The notes below the pieces were generated by a model, which was not told the DNA's origin, made no database searches, and was given only the letters and a program-made list of their open reading frames with translations. Source: Candidatus Alcyoniella australis (GTDB lineage Bacteria; Lernaellota; Lernaellaia; JAVCCG01; Alcyoniellaceae). Taken from it: a DNA stretch of 64,000 nt. Of the stretch, positions 8,753-19,220 are shown piece by piece. The stretch spans positions 1 through 64,000 of the forward strand of contig JAVCCG010000109.1 of NCBI GenBank assembly GCA_030765605.1, given 5' to 3'. Each line of letters begins with the position of its first letter. Within the stretch, counting starts at the first letter, position 1. The translations under genes and the position numbers were made by a program.

Positions 8753-10963
8753 TCAAATCCATTTGCGCCGCAGCCCCAGGGCGAAGATCAGGGCGGTCAG
8801 CGCGAAGACCGCCAGGCAGATCTCGTAGAACAGCTCGAACCCGTAGAGCAGCGGTACGATAAAGACCACGATCGAACCCAGGGCCGCGCCGAATGCGTCG
8901 AGCACGTAGATCCGCACCCGCGAAAAGTTGAACGAGGTGAACAGCCGCGGGAAGAACACGCCCACCGCTGCGAACATCGGCGCGCCGATCAGCAGGTAGC
9001 CCCAGGCGCCGGGACGCAGCAGCGCCAGGACCAGCGCGCCGACCGCGCCCAGCCCGGCCAAATAGGGCCAGCGTTTGCCCGCTCCGATCAGGCTGCCGAC
9101 CATCGCCACGGCTAAAAAGACGATCGATCCGACGTAGAACGCGTCCAGCGGCGTCTTGAGCAACGACAGGCAGTTGAAGATCACCAGATTCTCCAGCAGC
9201 ATGAAGTTGATCCCCACCAGCAGGCAGATGGTCACCATGTACGGCGTGCGTCCCGCCCCCAGGCTTGAGGGGGTGCGCGAGAGCAGCATGATCAGCACGA
9301 TCAGCGCACAGACCGCAGCCAGGCCGTAGAGGCTGCTGCGCAGAAAGGCCTGGGGCGGGATCGCCGGGAAGATAACGCCGCCGCGAAACGGGTAGTCGTC
9401 GGTGATCAGCCGCGCCTCGGGAAAGTCGGTGGAGCCGTCGATCAGTGTGAACCCGTCGAGCTCCATGCCCGCCAGCAGCTCGGGGCCGATCTGCGGGATC
9501 GGGCCCGGGGAGCCGATCACCAACAGGTTGTCCTCACTGGTAAAACCGACCACGTTGTATCCGGCCTGCTTGAGGGTCATAAAGAACGCTTTGAAATTAG
9601 CGTTGTTGCGCTCGAGCCCGCCCTTGCGGATCACCACCAGACCCTCGGGGCTGAGTTTGTCCCGGATCGCGCGCAGCGACTCGATCGAGTACAGCCGCTG
9701 GGAGGGTTCGAAGTAGGTGCGCAGCATGTATTGACCGGCCTCGGTGAACGGCAGGTAGACCAGGTCCGCGGTCTGGTCGAACTCGCGGAAAAAGGCACGG
9801 CCGTCCGCGGTCACGGTGGTGACGTGCGGGTCAAGGTAGAGCCCGCCGTTGGCCTCGGGAACGACCTGCGTCAATACGCGGAACACCGAAGGCACGATCT
9901 CCACGGCCCAGACGTGCTGCGGGTCGTGGCGCAGGGCCTCGAGCACCTGCCTGCCGCCCCCGGCGCCGATCACCACGATCCGCTTGCCCTCCCCGGCCAG
10001 CTTAAACGGCAGGGTCGCCACGTTGATCTCGGGATCGAGGCACTCGCTGGTGGGGAAGATCCACTCGACCCAATCGTTGTACGTGCCGCCGGTGAACCAG
10101 GTGTTGGAAAACAGCGTGAAATGGCAGTAGCGGTCCCAGCCCTGGTAGAGCACCGAGCTGCGCTGGGCCACCTCCTCGCCGCTACGCAGATGTTCCGGGA
10201 TGTCCGCCAGGTGGCCCTGGAAGTAATCGAAGTACAATCCCTCGCCGCGCAGGTGGGCCTTCATGCTCAGGAAGTTGTCGCCGCGCACAGCCTGGACGAA
10301 CCTGTTTTCGAGCAGCGGTCCGCCGATCAGCAGCGCCAGGGCCAACGGCGCCAGCAGCGCGCCGCGCCGGAAGTTGCGGTCGATCAACACGGTGTTCAGC
10401 ACGAAAATCCCGATTGCCGCTGCCGCGCAGAACAGCAGGCCCAGCCGCCAGGTGAGATAGGTCTCGAGCAGGTAGCCCGCCAGCACGCCCAGTAAAAACA
10501 CCGGGTAAAACAGCGCGGGCCGGCGGAAGGTCTGGGCGCAGTATTGGAAGTGCGCGTACTCGCTGAGCCCCCAGCTGAAGAAGAACGGCGAGAATAACAC
10601 CACCACAAACAGGGAGTGCAGCAGGATCGCACTGAGGCTGAAGCCCCACGTGTTGATAAAATTGACCTTGAGCACGCAGAGCATCGCCATCAGACCCAGC
10701 AGCACTCCGCCGATGTTCAGCCACTGGCACAACCACAGATGTCGCAACTCGGTCTTGCTCCTGCGGGCCCAGACCGCTCCGCCCAGGGGCATCACCACCA
10801 AGAAAAAGACAATGGCAAACACCGAAATCAGCGAGGCGAAGGTGCAGACCTTGTAGACCGCGATGGAGAACAGCGTGTTGCCCAGCGCCATCAGCAGCAA
10901 CACGGCCGCTGCAACTCCGGGTTTACCCTCGGGCAGGCGCGTCCTTGCCTGTTTATCGCTCAT
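8753..10963 (-). CDS. Polytopic membrane protein with embedded spermidine-synthase-like domain
   Basis: A 736-aa protein: about seven N-terminal membrane helices (residues 15-215), a soluble Rossmann-type domain (about 270-510) and a second set of helices (about 545-735). The soluble part has the nucleotide/SAM-binding VVIGAGGGRQVLEAL followed by WAVEIVPSV, as in polyamine aminopropyltransferases. Where those enzymes have the catalytic VxDxxDP, this protein reads LVYLPFTEAG, so the essential Asp is missing and aminopropyl transfer is doubtful. Large membrane-fused spermidine-synthase-like proteins occur in many bacteria without known function. Transcribed alone on the minus strand. Confidence 0.75.
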   Translation of the reverse strand: MSDKQARTRLPEGKPGVAAAVLLLMALGNTLFSIAVYKVCTFASLISVFAIVFFLVVMPLGGAVWARRSKTELRHLWLCQWLNIGGVLLGLMAMLCVLKVNFINTWGFSLSAILLHSLFVVVLFSPFFFSWGLSEYAHFQYCAQTFRRPALFYPVFLLGVLAGYLLETYLTWRLGLLFCAAAAIGIFVLNTVLIDRNFRRGALLAPLALALLIGGPLLENRFVQAVRGDNFLSMKAHLRGEGLYFDYFQGHLADIPEHLRSGEEVAQRSSVLYQGWDRYCHFTLFSNTWFTGGTYNDWVEWIFPTSECLDPEINVATLPFKLAGEGKRIVVIGAGGGRQVLEALRHDPQHVWAVEIVPSVFRVLTQVVPEANGGLYLDPHVTTVTADGRAFFREFDQTADLVYLPFTEAGQYMLRTYFEPSQRLYSIESLRAIRDKLSPEGLVVIRKGGLERNNANFKAFFMTLKQAGYNVVGFTSEDNLLVIGSPGPIPQIGPELLAGMELDGFTLIDGSTDFPEARLITDDYPFRGGVIFPAIPPQAFLRSSLYGLAAVCALIVLIMLLSRTPSSLGAGRTPYMVTICLLVGINFMLLENLVIFNCLSLLKTPLDAFYVGSIVFLAVAMVGSLIGAGKRWPYLAGLGAVGALVLALLRPGAWGYLLIGAPMFAAVGVFFPRLFTSFNFSRVRIYVLDAFGAALGSIVVFIVPLLYGFELFYEICLAVFALTALIFALGLRRKWI

Positions 10964-11044
10964 GCCGTCTCGTTAAAATTGGTCATTATCGGCTGTTAGC
11001 CTGGAGGATTCATCGGAATTCGTCAACGGCCCAAGATCGCGCTG

Positions 11045-11551
11045 TCAGCCTTTTTCGCCCCTGACGTGCTTTTTCCAACGCTCATGCGAGCGTTGCCCCT
11101 CGAACCAGCCGGAATTGGCGTCCGTCTTGGCGTCCAGTTCGGCAAAGTAGGGCTTGATGTCCAGCAGCGGCGTGTTGTTCAGCGCGTCGATGGGCGAGAT
11201 GTGCAGCACGTTGCCCTGGATTCCCAGCAGCCGGTTTACGCTAAGGGCGATGGGATTGGGACGGCGCGGCGAGCGGCTGGCGAACAGCCCCACGCCCTGC
11301 CCCTCGAGCCACGGTGGGTGGGCGATCAGCGATTCGCGCGGCTTTGAGCGATCAAGGAAGTACAGCACGTAGATGTAGCGGAACTTATCCAGATCGCGCA
11401 GCCCCTCGACGTACTGGTCGAACAGCTCGATGCGAAACTCCTGCCCCGGCTCGGCCTCGGCCGGCGACTGCGGCGGCCCGATCTGCTCGTAGGGCGTGTG
11501 GATCACGCCGATGGGCTTAACCTGGTACGTTTTATTCCCTTGATTCTCCAT
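11045..11551 (-). CDS. trmO: TrmO/YaeB-family tRNA m6t6A37 methyltransferase
   Basis: A 168-aa protein of the TsaA/YaeB/TrmO family: PIGVIHTPY at the N-terminus, then the diagnostic FASRSPRRPNPIALS (about residues 91-105) and HISPIDALNNTPLLDIKPY. E. coli TrmO N6-methylates threonylcarbamoyladenosine at tRNA position 37 with SAM. The core domain is complete; the C-terminal extension of the E. coli protein is absent, as in many short bacterial and archaeal members. It lies 6 bp downstream of the archaemetzincin gene on the same strand, so the two are probably co-transcribed. Confidence 0.85.
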   Translation of the reverse strand: MENQGNKTYQVKPIGVIHTPYEQIGPPQSPAEAEPGQEFRIELFDQYVEGLRDLDKFRYIYVLYFLDRSKPRESLIAHPPWLEGQGVGLFASRSPRRPNPIALSVNRLLGIQGNVLHISPIDALNNTPLLDIKPYFAELDAKTDANSGWFEGQRSHERWKKHVRGEKG

Positions 11552-11557
11552 CTCGGT

Positions 11558-12106
11558 TTACCTCCCGAGCGATCGCAGCTTTTCGGCCAGCCTGCTCGCG
11601 CAGCTCCCGCAGAACTCGATCGACTTCTGGTCCACATCCTCGACGTAGGTCGAGGAGCGCATCACGCAGAACGGATCATAGCAGTGCACCAGGCCGAAGG
11701 TGTGCCCCAGCTCGTGGATCGCCTCCTTCTCCACGCGCTCCAGGTACAACGCGCGATCGTCGGGAAGGCCGTAGAACCGATTGTGCAGCCGATAGGTCGA
11801 GAGCAACGCGCCGATGTTGTCCAGTTGGGCCTGGCCGAACTGAAAGGTGAAGATCGGCAGAAACAGGTCGACGTGGGTGATGCCCAACACCTTGAGCGCG
11901 TCCGACGGCGGGTTGTCGCGCACCAGCTGGATCAGGATTTTGGACGAGTTGTACTGGCCGCGTTGGCTGTCGTAGGCGCAATCGAGGTCGATCCGCCGCT
12001 CGTCGATCCTGGTCGAAACGCCAAAGGCCCGTCGCACGAATTGCGATAGATCCTCGAGCAGCGAAATATCCGCCGGTTCGATCGGGGTTAAATAGATATA
12101 GGGCAT
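11558..12106 (-). CDS. amzA: Archaemetzincin-type zinc metalloprotease
   Basis: A 182-aa protein with the extended metzincin signature HELGHTFGLVHC (residues 131-142) followed by CVM (147-149) and a CxxC (166-169). This is the archaemetzincin pattern HExxHxxGxxxCx4CxMx17CxxC, which binds a catalytic and a structural zinc. The N-terminal part (IYLTPIEP, TRIDERRIDLDCAYDSQRGQYNS) also fits the family. No signal peptide, so it is cytoplasmic. Physiological substrate is unknown. It sits between TrmO and the response regulator on the minus strand. Confidence 0.9.
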   Translation of the reverse strand: MPYIYLTPIEPADISLLEDLSQFVRRAFGVSTRIDERRIDLDCAYDSQRGQYNSSKILIQLVRDNPPSDALKVLGITHVDLFLPIFTFQFGQAQLDNIGALLSTYRLHNRFYGLPDDRALYLERVEKEAIHELGHTFGLVHCYDPFCVMRSSTYVEDVDQKSIEFCGSCASRLAEKLRSLGR

Positions 12107-12121
12107 CCGCGACCGAGATGG

Positions 12122-13465
<1,344 letters not shown>

Positions 13466-15148
13466 TTACGAGCTCCTGTCTTGGGTGTCGGTCGGGGGCG
13501 CCGACTCGGCGGGCTGATTTTGTTGATCGAGGTCCAGCTTGCGCGGCAGCCGGACGTTAAAGGTGGTGCCTTTATCGATGACCGATTCAACGCTTATCGT
13601 GCCGTGATGAGACTGGACGATACCATAGACCACCGAGAGCCCCAAGCCCGTCCCCTTCTGCTGGTCCTTGGTGGTGAAGAACGGCTCGAAGATCTTGCCC
13701 AGCACGTCGTGGGGGATGCCTTTGCCCGTATCGATTATCTGAAAACCGACGTCCTCGCTTGAGCTGCCGTCGGTGCGTACAATCAACTTGCCGCCTTTGT
13801 CCATCGCCTCGTTGGCGTTGACCATCAGCGCGATCACCATCTGCTGCACTCCGCTCTGATCGCACTGCAGGGTGTCGTCCTCGGAGTCGTACTCGCGGAT
13901 CAGCTCGACGTTGTTCACATCGAGGCTGTGCTTGATCAGCGCGATGCTCTTGTCGATCACGTTGTGCAGCCGTCCCTCGGAGTACTCGCCGAACGAGCGG
14001 CGCGCGAAGGTCAGTAGGTTGCGCACGATCTCGCCGCAGCGTTTGACCTCGCCGGCCGACAGGTCGAGGTAACCCACGATCGACTTGTCGCGCTCGGCTG
14101 TGGGCTCCTTGGTCCCCAGCAGTTTGCCCGAGAGCTTGATGTAGCTCAGCACGCCGGAAAGCGGGTTGTTGATCTCGTGGGCCACCATCGCCGAGAGCTG
14201 GCCCAGGGACGCCAACTTCTCCGCGGTGAGCATCCGCTCGTGGGCCTTGCGCAGTTCCTCGGTGCGCTGGTCGACCTTCTGCTCCAGGGTGCGGTTCCAC
14301 TCCCGCAGCTCGTCGTTGGCCTGTCGCAGCTTGCGCGTCATCACGTCGAAGGACCTGGTCAGCCGCCCGATCTCATCCGGCGTGGCCGTGGGAAGCCGCA
14401 CGTCGAAATCGCCGTCGGCGATGCGTGCCGTGGCCGCGGTCAACTGCTTGATCGGCCGCATGGTCCAGCGGGCCAACGTGAACACCAACAGCACGATCAC
14501 CACGGTCACGCACAGCAGCACTATCGAGAGCACCTTGAGGCTGGCGGTGTAGGGCTCGACAACCTCGTCCTCGAAAGCAGCGGCCACGATCACCCAGTCG
14601 TACGGCTCGAAATAGCCAAACTTGGCGATCTTGAGCGTGGTGTGGCCGCTCACGGGATCGGGCCAGGGGTAGCGGTTGATCGCCACACTGCTCACGGGCA
14701 GAGTCAGCGCCTCATCGCGCATCTCCAGGAAGTGCTGGGACCCCTCCTCGCCGAGCTGGAAGATGTTCTGCCCCTCCAGCAAGGGGTGGATCACGATCTG
14801 TCCCGAGCTGTCGAAAACGTAGCAGTAGCCGGTCTCGGCCACCTTCAGGTCCTCGATGATCGTGCGCAACGATTTGAACTCGTTGCCGTCGTGCCAGGCC
14901 GGAGAGGCGCCGGTAACAGCGTCGACGTTGCCGCCGACACGGATCCGGTCCAGGGCCTCCTGGGCCTCGCAGAGCATCAGCAGGCTCTTGACCACGTGTT
15001 CCAGATCGCGCTCAGCCTGCTCGATGCTGCTCTGGCGAAAACTGTTGAGCGAGAACAGGGCGTAAGTCACCAGCGGCAACAGCGCCAGGCAAAGCACCAT
15101 TACGATGAGCTTGTTTTCGAACTTCCAGTTGCGAAACCCTAAGCCCAT
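13466..15148 (-). CDS. Cache-domain sensor histidine kinase, partner of the adjacent sigma-54 regulator
   Basis: A 560-aa membrane kinase. TM1 at about residues 13-33; periplasmic Cache-type sensor about 35-205 (AETGYCYVFDSSGQIVIHP is typical); TM2 about 207-226; HAMP about 227-280 (RWTMRPIKQLTAA, DEIGRLTRSFD); coiled coil about 283-315; HisKA with H324 in AMVAHEINNPL; HATPase with DNA-type boxes DTGKGIP and GTGLGLSVVYGIV. The family senses small molecules, often carboxylates or amino acids, outside the membrane. It directly precedes and abuts the response-regulator gene (TAA then GTG), making a two-component pair. Confidence 0.92.
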   Translation of the reverse strand: MGLGFRNWKFENKLIVMVLCLALLPLVTYALFSLNSFRQSSIEQAERDLEHVVKSLLMLCEAQEALDRIRVGGNVDAVTGASPAWHDGNEFKSLRTIIEDLKVAETGYCYVFDSSGQIVIHPLLEGQNIFQLGEEGSQHFLEMRDEALTLPVSSVAINRYPWPDPVSGHTTLKIAKFGYFEPYDWVIVAAAFEDEVVEPYTASLKVLSIVLLCVTVVIVLLVFTLARWTMRPIKQLTAATARIADGDFDVRLPTATPDEIGRLTRSFDVMTRKLRQANDELREWNRTLEQKVDQRTEELRKAHERMLTAEKLASLGQLSAMVAHEINNPLSGVLSYIKLSGKLLGTKEPTAERDKSIVGYLDLSAGEVKRCGEIVRNLLTFARRSFGEYSEGRLHNVIDKSIALIKHSLDVNNVELIREYDSEDDTLQCDQSGVQQMVIALMVNANEAMDKGGKLIVRTDGSSSEDVGFQIIDTGKGIPHDVLGKIFEPFFTTKDQQKGTGLGLSVVYGIVQSHHGTISVESVIDKGTTFNVRLPRKLDLDQQNQPAESAPPTDTQDRSS

Positions 15149-15261
15149 TAATTACCCGAGAAATAAGCAATTTAACGCGAATGAATTTTCAGGTTAGCAG
15201 GGCACTATCCGGAAGTCAACGCGCTGAATTACTGGAAATATGCGCAAACACGGGGTGTTGC

Positions 15262-15278
15262 GGCACCCAAAAGGTGCC
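15262..15278 (-). other. Compact GC-rich hairpin at the 3' end of the lipoprotein hydrolase gene
   Basis: A perfect 6-bp inverted repeat (GGCACC / GGTGCC) with a 5-nt loop lies directly at the stop codon of the minus-strand gene 15278-16195. No T-tract follows on either strand, so it is not a classical intrinsic terminator. An mRNA 3'-end protecting hairpin is possible. Confidence 0.35.
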
Positions 15279-16195
15279 TATTGAAACCACTCTACGAGCA
15301 GCGGATTGACCGCCTCGGGCAGTTCCTGGTGGCACAGGTGCCCGGCCTCGGGGATCACCTCGAGCCGCGATCCGGCCACCTGACCGTGCAGCCGCTCGCC
15401 GTACTCAAGGGGCACCCATTGATCCTGCTCGCCCCAGAGGATCAGCAATGGCCTGTCCAGGTCTGCGTAGCGCTGGGTCATCCGGATGTAATCCTCGGAA
15501 AAATAGTCGTTCATCAGCCCGATCAGCGCGTCGGCGTACCCGGGCTTGTTCAGCGGCCTGGCATACTCGTCCACCAGCGCCTCTGTTACCGACTGGTCGT
15601 GAAAATAGACCTCGCGCAACGAACGCCGGATGGCCCAGCGGTCGGCGAAGACGCGGGTCAGCGTGCGAAATCCCGGGGCAAACAGCAGGCTGACGTGCCC
15701 CTTTTCGTGGAAGCACGCGGGCGAGCTCACGGCCAGACGTCCCACGCGTTGAGGAAACTCGAGGGCCAGGTAGAGCGTAATCCCGCCACCCATGGACGAG
15801 CCGATCAGGTCGAAATGCTCGAGGCCCAGATGGTCGGCCAGGGCAATCACCGCGGCCGACTGGTTCTCGATCGAAAAGACGTATTCCTCGCCGGGCACCC
15901 CTGAGCGTCCCATTCCCGGCTGGTCGATCAGGATCACCCTCCGGCCGGACTCGACCAGGGGCCGGACGTTCTTGTTCCAGCAATAGCCCGAGTCGGCGAA
16001 CCCGTGGACCATGATCAGCGGCTCGCCCTGTCCCACGTCGATGTAATGTAGGTCGTGCCCGCCGACCTGCTGCTGATGGCGGTAAGGCGCAACGTAGTCG
16101 TTCCACTCCGCGTCGCCTTGGCCGATCTCGACCTTACAGCCGATAAGCGCCAGGGCCAGGCAGAGGATCAACGCCGCAAGGGGCGTTCTGTTCAT
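15278..16195 (-). CDS. Alpha/beta-hydrolase lipoprotein
   Basis: A 305-aa protein. The signal peptide ends in a lipobox ALIGC (Cys at 20), so the mature protein is lipid-anchored. The alpha/beta-hydrolase core has an oxyanion HGFADSG, the nucleophile elbow GSSMGG, an acid in WGEQDQW and the catalytic His in AGHLCH, so the triad is complete. Closest in appearance to the meta-cleavage-product hydrolase/esterase group, but substrate is unknown. Transcribed on the minus strand, 59 bp after the RecA-like ATPase gene and just ahead of a compact hairpin. Confidence 0.82.
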   Translation of the reverse strand: MNRTPLAALILCLALALIGCKVEIGQGDAEWNDYVAPYRHQQQVGGHDLHYIDVGQGEPLIMVHGFADSGYCWNKNVRPLVESGRRVILIDQPGMGRSGVPGEEYVFSIENQSAAVIALADHLGLEHFDLIGSSMGGGITLYLALEFPQRVGRLAVSSPACFHEKGHVSLLFAPGFRTLTRVFADRWAIRRSLREVYFHDQSVTEALVDEYARPLNKPGYADALIGLMNDYFSEDYIRMTQRYADLDRPLLILWGEQDQWVPLEYGERLHGQVAGSRLEVIPEAGHLCHQELPEAVNPLLVEWFQ

Positions 16196-16254
16196 TTACG
16201 GAACCCTCCGATGTGTTCTGATGATTTAACACATCAAGGGAATTCAGATAAGGG

Positions 16255-16965
16255 CTATACGTCTTGTTCGACCAGCAGCATGGTGATCGGGTCGAGGCGT
16301 AGCGGCGGGGAGCCGGGCATCTGCTCGTCGTGATCCTTGAGCAGCTCGATCAGCACCTTGTCGGCCTCGGGCCGCAGCTTGATTACTACGCTGAAGTGCT
16401 CGGCCAAGCGCGCTATGGGTTGGGGCATCCCGAGCTGTTGGTCCGGCGGCTGATGGCGGTGGGTCAGAGCCGAGAGCCAGAGCTCAACGTTCTTTTCCCG
16501 GGCCAGCACTTTGAGCGCGGCAATCTGATCCGCGCCGGCCTTCTCCAGGTCCAGGCCGTCGATCACGATCGTCGTGGGCTTGAAGTCCATGTTCTCATCG
16601 AGGAAGTCCAGCGCCTGTCCAAGCCGTGCAGCGCTGAACCCGCGGTCGAGAAAGCTCTGGATGTTGCGTAGGCGCTCCAGCTCCAGACGATCGCCGGACG
16701 ATACTTTGAGCAGCCCGAGGCGCGCGGCCTCGTCGAGGATCTCGTCGTACCACTGGCGCACATGCGCCACCGGATGGTCCAGGGCCACGTGCAGGGTCTG
16801 CTGCCCGCGCAGCAGCGCGTCCAGGGCGAACTGCACCAGGCAGGCGCTCTTGCCCACACCCGCGCGCGCGGCGATCACGCCCATGTTGCCCTTGCCCAGA
16901 CCGCCGTGCATCGACTCTGCCAGCACGCGTAGCGGCCCGATCCTTCTTAACGTCTCGGCGACCAT
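16255..16965 (-). CDS. RecA/KaiC-fold ATPase of unknown role
   Basis: A 236-aa soluble protein with a RecA-type P-loop domain: Walker A ARAGVGKS (residues 33-40), a Walker-B-like strand TTIVIDGLDL (about 133-142), and LWLSALTHRH where sensor residues are expected. The overall look is of the DnaB/KaiC/RadA superfamily, but there is no DNA-binding or helicase extension. It begins 9 bp after the EF-G stop on the same strand, so it is likely co-expressed with a translation factor. Function not assigned. Confidence 0.65.
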   Translation of the reverse strand: MVAETLRRIGPLRVLAESMHGGLGKGNMGVIAARAGVGKSACLVQFALDALLRGQQTLHVALDHPVAHVRQWYDEILDEAARLGLLKVSSGDRLELERLRNIQSFLDRGFSAARLGQALDFLDENMDFKPTTIVIDGLDLEKAGADQIAALKVLAREKNVELWLSALTHRHQPPDQQLGMPQPIARLAEHFSVVIKLRPEADKVLIELLKDHDEQMPGSPPLRLDPITMLLVEQDV

Positions 16966-16974
16966 CGCTCTCTC

Positions 16975-19065
16975 CTATTCCGCCTGCGCGCCGTGTACCC
17001 GGTCAGCATAGCGGCGCTTGAGCTCCTCGGCCACACTCTCGGGCACGGGAACGTGCCGCGCCAGCTCCATTGTGAACTCGGCCTTGCCCTGAGTCGCCGA
17101 GCGCAGGTCAGTGGAGTAGCCGAACATCTCGGCCAGCGGCACCTCGGCCTCGACCATGCAGAACCCGGCGTCCTCGGTGGTGCCGACGATCAGGCCGCGC
17201 CGCTGCATCAGCGTGCGCAGCACCGCGCCCTGGTGCTCGACCGGGCACTCTACGGCCACGCGCATCAGCGGCTCGAGAATCCGCGGGACAGCCTTAAAAT
17301 AGACGTGGCGGAACGCGCCGCGGGCCGCGGCCTGAAACGCGTTGTCCGAGGAGTCCACCGCGTGGGCCTTGCCGTCGGTAAGCACCACGCGCAATCCAGT
17401 AACCGGAAAACCGATCACCCGTCCGCGATCGAGCATTGCGGCGAATCCCTTTTTAACCGAGGGAATGTACTCGGTGGGAACGTTGCCGCCCTTGACCTCG
17501 CTGACGAACTCGAACTCTTGGCTTTCCTCGGTCGGCTCGACATAGCCGACAATGCGTCCGAACTGGCCGGATCCTCCGCTCTGCTTCTTGTGCAGGTAGT
17601 CGAAATCCGCGCGCTTGGTCACGGCCTCGCGGTAGGCGACCTGGGGCGCTCCGGTCTCGACCGCGGCGCCGTATTCGCGGCGCATCCGCTCGACGTAGAC
17701 ATCGATGTGCAGCTCGCCCATGCCGCTGATTACTGTTTCGCCGCTCTCGGGATCGGTGAAGCAACGGAACGTCGGGTCCTCGCGCACGAAGCGCTGGAGC
17801 GCCTTTGACAGCTTGTCCTGGGCCTGGTTATCCAATGGTTTGACGGTCAGGCTGATCACCGGCTCGGGCACGTGCATCGCACTCATCCCGGCATTGAAGC
17901 TGCCGTCGGTAAAGGTGTCGCCGCTGGCGCACTCCACGCCGAACAGCACCACGATGTCACCGGCCTCGGCCACTTCGATATCTTCCATCTGGTCCGCGTG
18001 CATCCGCACCAGCCGCCCGATGCGGATTTTCTCGCCGGAGCGTTGGTTGATCATCTGCGCGCTGCGCTTCATACGGCCCTGGTAGAGCCGCAGATAGGTC
18101 AGCTGGCCAAAGCGGCTTTCCTCGATCTTGAACGCCAGGGCCAGAGTCGGGCTTGTGGGGTCGCACTTGACCTGCCGCTGTTCACCGCTCTGGGTCTCGA
18201 CGTAAGTGTTCTCCACCTCGTGCGGCGCAGGCAAATAGCTGGTGACCGCGTTGAGCAGCGGCTGCACGCCCTTGTTCTTGAACGCCGAGCCCAGCAGTAC
18301 CGGGGTCAGCTCGAGCTTGATCGTGGCCGTGCGAATCGCCGCCTGGATCAGCTCGGGCGTGGCGCGCTCCTCGAGCAGCGCCTCGGTCAGCTCGTCGCTG
18401 TGCAGCGAGACCGCGTCGAGCAGCTGCTCGCGCGCAGCGGCCGCCTGCTCGGCCAGCTCGTCGGGGATCGGCGCCTCGCGCAACTGCGAGCCGTCGGCTT
18501 CGTCAAAATACAGCGCGCGGTTGTACACCAGATCGACCACACCCTGATGTTCGGCCTCGAGTCCGATCGGCAGTTGCAGCGCCACGGCGTTGACGCCCAG
18601 CTTGTCGCGCAGTTGCCGGGCCACGCGCAACGGATCGGCGCCCGTGCGGTCGCACTTATTGACAAAGGCCAGGCTCGGCACGCCGTAGCGCCTCATCTGG
18701 CGGTAGACGGTCAGGGTCTGGCTTTGAACTCCGGCCACGGCGCACAGCACCAGCACCGCGCCATCGAGCACGCGCAGGGCGCGCTCGACCTCGATTGTGA
18801 AGTCCACGTGCCCCGGCGTATCGATGATGTTGATCCGATATCCGTCCCACAGACAATGCGTGGCCGCGGACTGGATCGTGATCCCGCGCTCACGCTCGAG
18901 TTCCATCGAGTCCATGGTCGCGCCCACGCCGTCGCGGCCGCGAACCTCGTGCATCGCGTGGATCCGCTCGGTATAGAACAGTACCCGCTCGGTCAAGGTC
19001 GTCTTGCCCGCATCGATGTGGGCGCTGATTCCGATGTTGCGCAGCTTGTTGATGTTCTCGGTCAT
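16975..19065 (-). CDS. fusA: Elongation factor G, spdEFG1/mitochondrial-EFG1-like subfamily
   Basis: A 696-aa translational GTPase. G motifs: AHIDAGKT (15-22), RGITI (60-64), DTPGH (82-86), NKCD (136-139). Domains II-V follow at full length. The switch-I region reads [20 protein letters not shown], close to mitochondrial EFG1 ([21 protein letters not shown]) and unlike the usual bacterial [29 protein letters not shown] further supports that group. This marks the spdEFG1 subfamily known from spirochaetes, planctomycetes and some deltaproteobacteria, thought to be devoted to translocation. The ATG at 19065 has AAGGA 10 nt upstream; an ORF extension to 19128 is not used. Leader features are listed separately. 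Confidence 0.93.
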   Translation of the reverse strand: MTENINKLRNIGISAHIDAGKTTLTERVLFYTERIHAMHEVRGRDGVGATMDSMELERERGITIQSAATHCLWDGYRINIIDTPGHVDFTIEVERALRVLDGAVLVLCAVAGVQSQTLTVYRQMRRYGVPSLAFVNKCDRTGADPLRVARQLRDKLGVNAVALQLPIGLEAEHQGVVDLVYNRALYFDEADGSQLREAPIPDELAEQAAAAREQLLDAVSLHSDELTEALLEERATPELIQAAIRTATIKLELTPVLLGSAFKNKGVQPLLNAVTSYLPAPHEVENTYVETQSGEQRQVKCDPTSPTLALAFKIEESRFGQLTYLRLYQGRMKRSAQMINQRSGEKIRIGRLVRMHADQMEDIEVAEAGDIVVLFGVECASGDTFTDGSFNAGMSAMHVPEPVISLTVKPLDNQAQDKLSKALQRFVREDPTFRCFTDPESGETVISGMGELHIDVYVERMRREYGAAVETGAPQVAYREAVTKRADFDYLHKKQSGGSGQFGRIVGYVEPTEESQEFEFVSEVKGGNVPTEYIPSVKKGFAAMLDRGRVIGFPVTGLRVVLTDGKAHAVDSSDNAFQAAARGAFRHVYFKAVPRILEPLMRVAVECPVEHQGAVLRTLMQRRGLIVGTTEDAGFCMVEAEVPLAEMFGYSTDLRSATQGKAEFTMELARHVPVPESVAEELKRRYADRVHGAQAE

Positions 19066-19104
19066 GGGGACGCTGTCCTTACTAATCCTTATTTTACTAC
19101 GGTC

Positions 19105-19140
19105 TAAAACAAACTCCTGCCGGGCCAACGCCGACAGGAG
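19105..19140 (-). other. 5'-leader hairpin with U-rich tail in front of EF-G
   Basis: On the minus strand a stem CTCCTG-x-CGG pairs with CCG-x-CAGGAG (arms about 19132-19140 and 19114-19122, one mismatch) and is followed by TTTGTTTT. That is the layout of an intrinsic terminator, yet it lies between the EF-G promoter and its start codon, so it could be an attenuator or a 5'-stabilising hairpin. No minus-strand gene upstream would need it as a terminator. Confidence 0.5.
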
Positions 19141-19148
19141 GCGCGTTG

Positions 19149-19175
19149 TTTATACCCTCGGGCCGCTGATGTCAA
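19149..19175 (-). promoter_or_regulatory. Sigma-70-type promoter of EF-G
   Basis: On the minus strand, TTGACA (19175-19170) and TATAAA (19154-19149) are separated by 15 bp. Hexamers are nearly consensus but the spacer is short. Transcription would begin near 19142, placing the leader hairpin at the very 5' end of the mRNA. Confidence 0.55.
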
Positions 19176-19220
19176 TCCGGGATTTCACATCTTTTACGCT
19201 TAAGGGTATGCTTCCAGCCC

